Positions 8,047 to 15,373 of a stretch of 64,000 nt of DNA are shown here, piece after piece. The stretch covers positions 1 to 64,000 of the forward strand of contig JAVJUS010000132.1 of the NCBI GenBank assembly GCA_040220455.1, in the 5' to 3' direction. Numbering within the stretch: position 1 is the stretch's first letter; each line of letters opens with the position of its first letter. The notes below the pieces were generated by a model that saw only the letters and a list, made by a program, of their open reading frames with translations, was not told the DNA's origin and did not search any database. This DNA comes from JAVJUS01 sp040220455. Its GTDB lineage: Bacteria; Pseudomonadota; Alphaproteobacteria; DSM-16000; Inquilinaceae. A program made the position numbers and the translations under genes.

Positions 8047-8985
8047 TCAGTTGACGGCCGTGCCGGCGCCGGTCTGGACCGGGCGCCCCTCGCCCGTCCA
8101 CTCGACCATCGAGCCGTCGTACATGCGGACATCCGGATTGCCGGCGACCTCGCTGAGCGCGAACCAGCCGACCGACGCCCAGTGGCCGGTATTGCAGAAG
8201 GAGATCTGCGCGCCCTCGGGCTCCAGGCCCACCTGCGCGATCAGCGACACCAGCGCGTCGCGGTCGATGACGTCCCGGCCCTCGTCGACGACGAAGGTGG
8301 AGTGCGGGACGTTGACCGCCCCCGGCAGCGTGCCCGGCTCGGCCGCCGCGTCGTGCTTGGCGTCGCCGACATACTGCTCGTTCGGCCGGGCGTCGACCAG
8401 CGGCACGTCGCCCGCCTCGACCGCCGCGGCGACATCCGCCGTGGTGGCCAGCAGTTCGGGCCGGAACTCGGCCGTGAAGGCGGCCGGCTCCGGCGCGCTC
8501 GCCCCGGTCGCGACCGGGTTGGCCGCGTCGGCGGACCAGGCGGACCAGCCGCCCTCCAGGATCGACACGGCGTCGTGGCCGAGCACCTTGAACGTCCAGT
8601 AGACGCGCGCCGCGCTGCCGAAGTCGCTCGAGCTGACGCCCGCCGGGACCACGACGACATGGTCGTCGTTGTCGATGCCGAGACCGCCGATCAGCGCTTC
8701 CAGATCCTCGACCGCGGGCATCTTGCCGGGGACGCCGTCGACGGTCGCCCGCCAGCCGTCCCCGGTATAGCTGGAATAGACCGCGCCCGGGACGTGGCCG
8801 GCGGCGAAGGTTTCCGCCGTGCCGCCGTCGATGGCGTTGCGGATGTCGAGGACGACCAGGTCCTCGGCCTCGAGATTGGCGCGGAGCCAGGCCGGATCGA
8901 CCAGCGGGCCGGCGTCCACCGCGAAGGCCGGCGCCGAGGTCGCGAGACCGCCGGCGATCGCGGCGGCGGCGAGAAGCGTGCGCAT
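8047..8985 (-). CDS. Exported two-domain rhodanese (thiosulfate/mercaptopyruvate sulfurtransferase)
   Basis: A 312-residue protein with a Sec signal peptide (MRTLLAAAAIAGGLATSAPA, cleavage near AFA) and two rhodanese domains. The N-terminal domain is inactive; the C-terminal domain carries the active-site cysteine in QISFCNTGHWAS (about residue 262). It should move sulfane sulfur from thiosulfate or mercaptopyruvate to a periplasmic acceptor. The start has a good AAAGGAA ribosome site 6 nt upstream. It precedes the TsuA-like transporter, so substrate processing and uptake are probably linked. Upstream lie two inverted repeats suggesting a dedicated regulator. Confidence 0.88.
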   Translation of the reverse strand: MRTLLAAAAIAGGLATSAPAFAVDAGPLVDPAWLRANLEAEDLVVLDIRNAIDGGTAETFAAGHVPGAVYSSYTGDGWRATVDGVPGKMPAVEDLEALIGGLGIDNDDHVVVVPAGVSSSDFGSAARVYWTFKVLGHDAVSILEGGWSAWSADAANPVATGASAPEPAAFTAEFRPELLATTADVAAAVEAGDVPLVDARPNEQYVGDAKHDAAAEPGTLPGAVNVPHSTFVVDEGRDVIDRDALVSLIAQVGLEPEGAQISFCNTGHWASVGWFALSEVAGNPDVRMYDGSMVEWTGEGRPVQTGAGTAVN

Positions 8986-9057
8986 GGCGCGTTCCTTTCC
9001 CCATCATTCGACGAAATCCTGAACGGACGACATAGGCCCGCACGCCCGAAAATGCAA

Positions 9058-9093
9058 GTTTATCTTGTTAAACATTTGATTAGTGTACAAATG
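9058..9093. promoter_or_regulatory. Two adjacent inverted repeats upstream of the rhodanese gene
   Basis: GTTTA-N6-TAAAC (9058-9073) is followed directly by CATTTG-N9-CAAATG (9073-9093), both perfect, in an AT-rich stretch about 75 bp in front of the rhodanese gene. This is the likely promoter/operator of the sulfur operon. The regulator is not encoded nearby, so its identity is unknown. Confidence 0.45.
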
Positions 9094-9536
9094 ATCGTGC
9101 GAGCGACCGATGCGGTTCATGGCCCCATGACAAGATACTCTCTTTCTGGCTGTTAAAACCTTTCAGCGACTTGACATGAAGTTGTGTCTTTGATGGCATG
9201 TCCCCGTGTTGCGATGATCGTTGCCTAGACAATACTACTGTAGGTCGATCGCCGATCGTGCCGGGCTCTGCCGGGTCGTCCCCGTCGCGCGGCCCCCGCA
9301 AGACGGACCGCCGGCGCCCGACCCGCCAATCCGGAGAGACGCAATCTTCAGGTGCCATGCTCCAGATTTTTTACCGCCCCTGTTGCATGCCGACGAGAGG
9401 TCGGGTTGGATGAAGCGCGACCGGATCGGACTCGGAGGATTCGATGGACGCGAGCGCCCGCGGCACGGTGACGCGAGGACCGGCAACGCGACGGCCGGCG
9501 ACGCGACTGCCGGCGACGCGACCGGGGCGCTGAGCC
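9094..9536. other. Non-coding region before the halogenase operon
   Basis: I see no credible gene here. The first 150 bp are unusually AT-rich for this genome and contain TTGACA (9171-9176) with a poor -10 (TGGCAT, 9194-9199) at 17-bp spacing, a possible rightward promoter for the LysE-headed operon. The rest is GC-rich and ends with short tandem repeats. Confidence 0.4.
9480..9524. repeat. 15-bp tandem repeat, three units
   Basis: Three consecutive units of CCGGCGACGCGACNG (9480-9494, 9495-9509, 9510-9524), the first with one change, end 12 bp before the GTG of the LysE gene. A partial, diverged unit precedes them. They probably arose by slippage. Confidence 0.6.
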
Positions 9537-10139
9537 GTGGTCGATCCGGAACTGCTGGCCTCGCTGATCGTCTTCGCCCTGGTCGGCACGCTGACGCCGG
9601 GCGGCGCGACGATCCTGATCGCGGCGTCGGGCGCCCGGTTCGGCTTCCGCTCGAGCCTGCCGCTGCTTCTGGGCATCGTCATCGGGCTCGCCTCGCTGGT
9701 CGCGCTGGCCGGAGCGGGGATCGGAACGCTCCTGCAATCCGCGCCGGCCTTGCAGACGGCGATGCGGATCGCCGGCTCGGCCTATTTCCTGTGGCTGGCC
9801 TCGAAGATCGCGCGCGCCGGCTCCCCGAACCTGGATCGCGGCGACGCCGCCGAGCCGGAGACGGTGATCTCGGGCCTCGTGCTCCTGTGGCTCAATCCGA
9901 AGGGCTGGACGATGGCGCTCGGCGCCTCGGCCGCCTATTCGGAGTTGGCGCCGAGCCCGGCGACGCTGGCCCTGGTGATGGGCGGCGTGTTCGCCTGCGC
10001 GGCCGGCCTGGCGCTGACCTTCTGGTGCGCCGGCGGACTGATGCTGTCGCGCCTGCTGACCACCGACCGGCAGTGGCGGATCCTCAATATCACGCTGGCG
10101 CTTCTGCTGATCGCGTCGATCGCGCCGATGTGGCTCTGA
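9537..10139 (+). CDS. LysE-family amino acid exporter
   Basis: A 200-residue inner-membrane protein started by GTG with about six hydrophobic spans. The opening GTLTPGGATILIAASGARFG corresponds to the LysE/RhtB signature, and LVLLWLNPKGWTMALGA is the second conserved loop. Members export amino acids and small derivatives by proton exchange. It lies 184 nt ahead of the oxygenase that starts the biosynthetic gene run and points the same way. I infer that it exports the product or gives self-protection; the gap leaves room for a separate promoter. Confidence 0.8.
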   Translation: MVDPELLASLIVFALVGTLTPGGATILIAASGARFGFRSSLPLLLGIVIGLASLVALAGAGIGTLLQSAPALQTAMRIAGSAYFLWLASKIARAGSPNLDRGDAAEPETVISGLVLLWLNPKGWTMALGASAAYSELAPSPATLALVMGGVFACAAGLALTFWCAGGLMLSRLLTTDRQWRILNITLALLLIASIAPMWL

Positions 10140-10323
10140 AGTCGCGGGCCGACGCCGCCCGGCCGCCGAGCCCTCGACCCGCGGGTTCGCCGACGCCGGC
10201 GACCCGGTCTCTCGCCCCTCGTTCCTGCTCCCGCCCAGGCACGCGCCCTGCCGAGGCGGGTCCCCCGACCCCCCGACCCTGACGACCGACCGATCCGCTC
10301 GGCCGGGAAGGTGGAGATACGCC

Positions 10324-11145
10324 ATGGCTGACAATTACAAAGCGCAGATGCTTTACTTCAATGCGCCACCGGTTGAGCGGGAATTCTCGCTCAAGGGCGC
10401 AATCGACGCGATGATGGCCGACGAGTGCCACGCCATCGTGATGGACGTCGTCCCGGAGAGCGATCTGGAGGACTGGTGGGAGGATGACGGCTTCGCGACC
10501 TCCCCGTTCACCTACAACGCCCACCACGCCGGCATCCAGGCGACCGCGGTGACGCTGGGCCAGCTCCAGCGCGAGACGGACGAGGACCTGGTCGTCAAGA
10601 CGGCGGAGTATTTCTCGCTCGCCAGCCGGCTCAATCAAGGCTTGCGCGAGACCAAGTTCGTCAAGTTCTTCGCCGACGGCCTGGACGCCGCGCCGCTGAC
10701 CATCGGGCGCGAATACAACGCCGAGTACCTGATGGCGACCAAGCGGGTCTACGAACCCTTCGACAAGCCGTTCAACTTCGCGCCGCACTGCGACGACATC
10801 AGCTATTCCCGCGACACGACCAACTGGCCGCAGCGGCGGTCCTATACCCACCAGCTGGGCTCCTTCCTGACCATCGAGGGCTCGGCCAACGACGCCGGCA
10901 TGGTGCTCTGGGACAACGTGCCGGAGTCCCGGGCCAAGCTCGACGTGATGAACAAGGAGTACAGGGAGACCGGGACGATCGCGGAGCTCGACGCCTCGGA
11001 CAAGCTGGTCATCAAGCCCCAGCCCGGCCAGCTCACGATCTTCCACTCCAAGCGCATCCACGCCATCGAGCAGTGCCAGTCCCGGCGCCGGACCATGGGC
11101 CTCTTCCTGATCGAGAAGGAAGACGGCTGGAAGTTCTTCGACTAG
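10324..11145 (+). CDS. 2-oxoglutarate/Fe(II) oxygenase, hydroxylase type (WelO5-like fold)
   Basis: A 273-residue cupin-fold oxygenase. The iron-binding motif is HCD in NFAPHCDDISY (about residues 159-161), the distal histidine is in SKRIHAIEQ, and the 2-oxoglutarate arginine is in CQSRRRTMGLFL. The C-terminal layout (PGQLTIF...H...R-R-T-x-G-x-FL) resembles WelO5, but WelO5 has HxG whereas here the aspartate is kept, so hydroxylation or another oxidation, not halogenation, is expected. It has a GGAG site before the ATG at 10324. It probably tailors the amino acid made by the operon, free or carrier-bound. Confidence 0.75.
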   Translation: MADNYKAQMLYFNAPPVEREFSLKGAIDAMMADECHAIVMDVVPESDLEDWWEDDGFATSPFTYNAHHAGIQATAVTLGQLQRETDEDLVVKTAEYFSLASRLNQGLRETKFVKFFADGLDAAPLTIGREYNAEYLMATKRVYEPFDKPFNFAPHCDDISYSRDTTNWPQRRSYTHQLGSFLTIEGSANDAGMVLWDNVPESRAKLDVMNKEYRETGTIAELDASDKLVIKPQPGQLTIFHSKRIHAIEQCQSRRRTMGLFLIEKEDGWKFFD

Positions 11146-11165
11146 ACCGAGAATACCGGGACCCC

Positions 11166-12092
11166 ATGGACGAGACCGCGCCCCCCGCCGCGCCTCAGCG
11201 GCCGGCCCCCCGTCCGGCCCCTGCGACGGCCGTCCCCGGCCTCCACGCCCTGTCGCTGGAGAGCCGGGACGGCACGCCGATCGCGGTGTTCCGGACCGAC
11301 ATGGCGCCGGACCGGCCGACGATCGTGCTGGCGCTGCCCTTCGGGCTGCGCCACGCGGCGGCGGCCGGATTCTTCGCCGCCGTCGCGGGCCGGTACAACG
11401 TGGTGACCTGGGAGTCGCGGTTCGTCCTGAATTTCGACGGCCCGTCGGAGACCGAGACGATCACGGCCGACCTCCACGCCGACGACCTGCTCGCCGTCAT
11501 CGACAGCTTCGACCTGGCCCCGGCCGACGTGGTCGGCTACTGCTCGGGCGCCGGCATCGCGCTCGTCGCTGCGGCGCGCGAGCCCCGGCGGATCGGCCGG
11601 CTGACGCTGGTCTGCGGCGAGTTCATGCTGCCGCCCTCGGCCTGCCGGCAGAGCGGATTCCAGCGCGAGGTCGCCGTCGTCCTGCCGGCCGCCGCGAGCA
11701 GCCGCGACGACGCCGCGATGCTGCAGGAGAAGATCGCCGACGGCGCAAAACCGGCGACCCACGAATTCCACGACTTCGTCGCCCTGCCCTTCTCGACGGG
11801 CGAGCATCTCTACCGATTCGGGCGCAACTACCTGGCCTACCGGGCAGTGGACATGCTGGCGACGGCCGCGACCGTGCCGCACGAGGCGCTGGTCATCGCC
11901 ACACGCCGGGACGAGCAGGTGCCGCTGGACAATGCGGCCATCGTCGCCGGCTGCCTGCCCGGCGCGGGCGAGCCGGTCGTCCTCGACGGCGATCATTACG
12001 AGCTGTGCCGCGGCAATCCCGACATCACGGCCGAGTTGGACCGGTTCCTGGCCGCCTCCGGGCGACCCGCGCCGGCCGGACGGCCCGCCTGA
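11166..12092 (+). CDS. Alpha/beta-hydrolase with cysteine nucleophile, putative SyrC/CmaE-like aminoacyl shuttle
   Basis: A 308-residue alpha/beta-hydrolase-fold protein with a Pro/Ala-rich N-terminus. The nucleophile elbow is VVGYCSGAG, so the G-x-Nuc-x-G position is Cys126, not Ser. The acid and base are probably in ATRRDEQVPL and LDGDHYELCRG. In syringomycin and coronamic acid biosynthesis, SyrC and CmaE have this fold and transfer the halogenated aminoacyl group from one carrier protein to another through a cysteine. Between an adenylation gene and two stand-alone carriers, the same job is likely here. A hydrolytic role remains possible. Confidence 0.7.
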   Translation: MDETAPPAAPQRPAPRPAPATAVPGLHALSLESRDGTPIAVFRTDMAPDRPTIVLALPFGLRHAAAAGFFAAVAGRYNVVTWESRFVLNFDGPSETETITADLHADDLLAVIDSFDLAPADVVGYCSGAGIALVAAAREPRRIGRLTLVCGEFMLPPSACRQSGFQREVAVVLPAAASSRDDAAMLQEKIADGAKPATHEFHDFVALPFSTGEHLYRFGRNYLAYRAVDMLATAATVPHEALVIATRRDEQVPLDNAAIVAGCLPGAGEPVVLDGDHYELCRGNPDITAELDRFLAASGRPAPAGRPA

Positions 12093-12111
12093 CCGAGGCC
12101 CGGAGACGACG

Positions 12112-13680
12112 ATGCCCGCCCCGACCTCTTCCTCCTCGCCGCCTTCGGCCGTCCCGCCGGGCCGGCAGACGGTCGACGCACGCTTCCGGGTCCAGGCCGC
12201 GCACACGCCGGGTGCCACGGCGCTGGTCGGCGCGCGCGAGCGCCTGACCTATGCCGAGCTCGACCGGCGCACCGACCGGCTGGCCGGGCTGCTGGCCGGG
12301 CGCGGCGTCAAGGCGGGCGACGTGGTCCTGATGTCGCTGCCCCGCTCGGTCGAGGCGATCGTGGCGATGATCGCCGTCGTCAAGCTGGGCGCCGCCTTCG
12401 CCCCGATCGACCCGAGCTACCCGGCGGCGGTCAAGCAGCGCTTCGTCACCGATGCCGCGGCGCGCCACGCGGTCGTCGGCGAAGCCGGCGACGCGGCGCT
12501 CGCCGAGGCCGGGGTCGACTGCGTCGATGTCTGCGACACCGCGGCGATCGACGCCTTTCCGCCGGAGCCGGAGACCGACGCCCACGGCCCGGACGCGCCG
12601 ATCTATATCATGTTCACCTCGGGCAGCACGGGCACGCCGAAGGGCGTCGTGGTGCCCCATCGCGGCGTGACCCGGCTGGTGCTGGCGGCGAACTACGTCA
12701 CCGTCGACCCGGGCGACGCGATCCTGCAGCTCTCGCCCATCACCTTCGACGCCTCGACCTTCGAGATCTGGGGCGCGCTGCTCAACGGCGCCCGGCTGGT
12801 GGTCTTCGAGCAGCCCGGCTTCGACCCGAACGCGGTCGCCGAAATCGTCGAGCGCGAGGGCATCACGATCCTGTGGCTGACGGCCGCGCTGTTCCACCTG
12901 GTCGTGCGCAGCTTCCCCGAGCTCCTGGAATCCCTGCGCGTGCTGCTGGCCGGGGGCGACGTGCTCAACCCGGCCGCCGTGCGCGACGTATTGGAGCGGG
13001 TGCCGGGCATCGTCGTGATCAACGGCTACGGCCCGACCGAGAACACGACCTTCACCTGCTGCCACGTCATGACCGCGGCCAATCCCCCGGGCGACGCGGT
13101 GCCGATCGGCCGGCCGATCAGCGGCACCGAGATCCATGTCGTCGACGCCGACGGCCGGCGCGCCAAGCCGGGCGAGCCGGGCGAGCTCTACGCCGGCGGC
13201 GACGGGGTGGCGCTGGGCTATCTGGCCGCGCCGGAGATCACGGCCCGGTCCTTCGTCACCGCGCCGAATCTGGGACCCGGCACGCTCTATCGCACGGGTG
13301 ACCTGGTCCGCCAGCGCCCCGACGGCGTCGTCGAGTTCCTCGGCCGGGCGGATTCCGTGGTGAAGATCCGCGGCTTCCGCGTCTCGGCCGACGAAGTGCG
13401 CTCGCTCCTGATCGCGGTCCCCGGCGTCGAGGACGCGATCGTCGCCGTGGACGCCGACGCGGCGGGCGAGAAGCACCTGACGGCCGTCGTCCAGGCCCGC
13501 GACGCGCGCGAGGACATGGCGGCCTACATCCGCGGCGAACTGCGCAAGCAGGCGCCGGCCTTCATGGTCCCCGACCGCATCACCGTGCGCGACCAGCTTC
13601 CCGTTTCGGCCAACGGGAAGGTGGATCGCAAACAGATCTCAGCCAATCCGACGCTCGAAGGAGGAAAGCATGTCCGATAA
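12112..13680 (+). CDS. Stand-alone NRPS adenylation domain, predicted to activate valine
   Basis: A 522-residue AMP-forming ligase with the core motifs of NRPS adenylation domains: MFTSGSTGTPKGV (A3, about 168-180), TFDASTFEIW (A4, 211-220), NGYGPTENTT (A5), YRTGDLVRQRPDG (A7), FLGRAD and KIRGFRV (A8), and NGKVDRK with the A10 lysine. By-eye alignment to GrsA gives pocket residues D213, A214, F217, W255, L279, G281, G305, T313, F314 and the A10 Lys, that is DAFWLGGTFK, one Ile-to-Leu change from the classical Val code DAFWIGGTFK. No carrier, condensation or thioesterase domain is fused. It overlaps the carrier gene by 11 nt, its probable partner. Confidence 0.9.
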   Translation: MPAPTSSSSPPSAVPPGRQTVDARFRVQAAHTPGATALVGARERLTYAELDRRTDRLAGLLAGRGVKAGDVVLMSLPRSVEAIVAMIAVVKLGAAFAPIDPSYPAAVKQRFVTDAAARHAVVGEAGDAALAEAGVDCVDVCDTAAIDAFPPEPETDAHGPDAPIYIMFTSGSTGTPKGVVVPHRGVTRLVLAANYVTVDPGDAILQLSPITFDASTFEIWGALLNGARLVVFEQPGFDPNAVAEIVEREGITILWLTAALFHLVVRSFPELLESLRVLLAGGDVLNPAAVRDVLERVPGIVVINGYGPTENTTFTCCHVMTAANPPGDAVPIGRPISGTEIHVVDADGRRAKPGEPGELYAGGDGVALGYLAAPEITARSFVTAPNLGPGTLYRTGDLVRQRPDGVVEFLGRADSVVKIRGFRVSADEVRSLLIAVPGVEDAIVAVDADAAGEKHLTAVVQARDAREDMAAYIRGELRKQAPAFMVPDRITVRDQLPVSANGKVDRKQISANPTLEGGKHVR

Positions 13681-13927
13681 TGCCGCCATCGCCGAGACGG
13701 TCCGCGCCATGTGCCTGGAGCGCCTGGGCGTCGACGACCTGAAGGACGACGAGGAGTTCTTCGACCGAGGCGCCAACTCGCTCACCGTCGTCGAGCTCCA
13801 GATCCAGCTCGAGAAGAAGCTGGAGCTCAAGGTCCCGACCAGCACCCTGATGGCCTCGCCGTCCATCGAGGGCTGGATCGGCGTCTATTCCCAGGCTGCC
13901 GAGCAGGCCAAGACGGCCGCCGAATGA
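13670..13927 (+). CDS. Free-standing peptidyl/acyl carrier protein 1
   Basis: An 85-residue acidic four-helix protein. The phosphopantetheine serine is Ser37 in FDRGANSLTVVELQ. Overlap with the adenylation gene implies it is loaded with that enzyme's aminoacyl adenylate, and the next gene is the halogenase, which in this family works only on carrier-bound amino acids. No phosphopantetheinyl transferase lies in the window, so it must be activated by an enzyme encoded elsewhere. Confidence 0.9.
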   Translation: MSDNAAIAETVRAMCLERLGVDDLKDDEEFFDRGANSLTVVELQIQLEKKLELKVPTSTLMASPSIEGWIGVYSQAAEQAKTAAE

Positions 13928-14015
13928 CCCCGACCGGCGGCGCGGCGCGGTCGCCCAGGCCGAGAGCCCGCGCCGTCCGCCTCCCGGTTCCGAATCCTGA
14001 CGGAGAATGCCAGAC

Positions 14016-14927
14016 ATGACCGACTTCACCCTGTCGGACGCCGAGATCGCGAAGTTCCGCGAGCAGGGCTTCATCGGCCCGTTCAAGCTGTACGAGCCCG
14101 AGGAGGCCAAGGAGCGCTACAAGCAGATCCGCGCCCAGCTCTTCGACCGGACCCACGCGGTCTACGACCTGGATCCGGCGAGCGCGATCGCCAACTACGA
14201 CCGGCACCTGGACATCGACCTGCTCAGCGAGCACGTCATGCGCTCGGAGATCGTCGACCGGCTCAAGCCGGCGCTGGGTCCGGACATCGTGTGCTGGCGC
14301 TCGGAGATGTTCCCGAAGTATCCGGGCGACGAGGGCACGGACTGGCACCAGGCCGACACCTTCGCCCACGCCTCGGGCGAGCCGCAGATCGTCTGGCCCG
14401 GCGGGTCGGATTTCGGCGGCGCGGTGACCGCCTGGACCGCGCTGACCGACGCCACCGAGGAAAACGGCTGCCTGCGCTTCATCCCCGGCACGCAGGAAGA
14501 GATGTTCTATGACGAAATGAAGGGGATGAAGTACTCCACCGAGAACGTGAACACCAAGGAGAAGGACGGCATCAAGCGCGGCTTCTTCGGCTATGACTAT
14601 CGCAGCCTGCAGAAGGACCCGAACTGGAGGCCTGACGAGAGCCAGGCGGTGTCGATCACGATGAAGGCGGGCGAGTTCGTCATCTTCTGGTCGACGCTGA
14701 TGCACTCCTCCCTGCCCAACATCACCAAGGACAAGACGCGGCTCGGCTTCACCAGCCGCTACGTCCCGGCCTCGGTGCAGGTCTACCCGAACACCGACAC
14801 GATCACCGAGTACGGCTCGACCATCAGCCTCGACCGCTACGGCGTGGTGCTGGTGTCTGGCGAGGACCGGTTCGGCCACAACCGCATGGTCGACCAGAAC
14901 GCCCGGGGCTTCCGCTTCGCGGCCTGA
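14016..14927 (+). CDS. SyrB2/CytC3-like non-heme Fe(II)/2-oxoglutarate halogenase
   Basis: A 303-residue member of the phytanoyl-CoA dioxygenase superfamily. From memory it aligns along its whole length with SyrB2: WRSEMFPKYPGDEGTDWHQA, ADTFAHASG, NGCLRFIPGTQ, RGFFGYDYRSLQ, FWSTLMHSSLPN and GFTSRYVP. The iron motif is H-Q-A (His111, Ala113); the alanine replaces the carboxylate of ordinary oxygenases and frees the site for chloride. The second histidine is in TLMHSS, and the 2-oxoglutarate arginine in TSRYVP. The start at 14016 is chosen over the ATG at 14007 because GGAG at 14002 is 10 nt from it but only 1 nt from the other. Expected to chlorinate a methyl or methylene carbon of an aminoacyl-carrier thioester. 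Confidence 0.9.
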   Translation: MTDFTLSDAEIAKFREQGFIGPFKLYEPEEAKERYKQIRAQLFDRTHAVYDLDPASAIANYDRHLDIDLLSEHVMRSEIVDRLKPALGPDIVCWRSEMFPKYPGDEGTDWHQADTFAHASGEPQIVWPGGSDFGGAVTAWTALTDATEENGCLRFIPGTQEEMFYDEMKGMKYSTENVNTKEKDGIKRGFFGYDYRSLQKDPNWRPDESQAVSITMKAGEFVIFWSTLMHSSLPNITKDKTRLGFTSRYVPASVQVYPNTDTITEYGSTISLDRYGVVLVSGEDRFGHNRMVDQNARGFRFAA

Positions 14928-15039
14928 GGCGACGGCGCCCGGGAGCGGCGGCCCGGCCCGAAACCGGGACCTGGCCGCCGCTCCCCCGTTTCTCCCGACT
15001 CCCCCGAACCGACCCCCGAACCGACACGGGAGCGCGACC

Positions 15040-15294
15040 ATGACCGAGACATCCCCGGCAGCCGGCACGGTGCCGGTCGAGACGACCGTGCTGCGCGTCT
15101 TCGCCGAAGTCCTCGGCCGCGACGCCGTGGCGGGCGAGGACGACTTCGTCGAGCTGGGCGGCACCTCGCTGTCCGCCGCGATCGCGGTCTCCAAGCTGGA
15201 GGGCGCCCTGGGCGTCGAGATCCCGCTGCGCCTGCTCATGGAGGACACGCGCATCGGCGCCTTCGCCGAGCGCGTCGGCGCGCTGACCGACTGA
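15040..15294 (+). CDS. Free-standing carrier protein 2
   Basis: An 84-residue carrier with the phosphopantetheine serine at Ser43 in VELGGTSLSAAIAV, closer to canonical NRPS carriers (LGG-x-S) than carrier 1. It follows the halogenase by 112 nt and precedes the zinc deacylase. Two distinct carriers plus a cysteine alpha/beta-hydrolase parallels the CmaA-T/CmaD arrangement of coronamic acid synthesis, where the chlorinated amino acid is moved to a second carrier for the next step. Confidence 0.88.
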   Translation: MTETSPAAGTVPVETTVLRVFAEVLGRDAVAGEDDFVELGGTSLSAAIAVSKLEGALGVEIPLRLLMEDTRIGAFAERVGALTD

Positions 15295-15373
15295 CCCCGG
15301 CGCCGCCCGCCTGCCGAGCGGGGCCGCCCACGGCGCCCCGCCCCTTTTCGCCCGCGCGACCGCGAGGCCGGCC

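Noticed and set aside
9080..9536. Short open frames on both strands before the LysE gene
   Set aside because: They share no family features, lack ribosome sites and overlap each other; the AT-rich part looks like promoter DNA.
10324..11145. Calling the first 2OG oxygenase a second halogenase
   Set aside because: The C-terminal part resembles WelO5, but the iron motif is HCD with the aspartate in place, which blocks the halide site in known enzymes.
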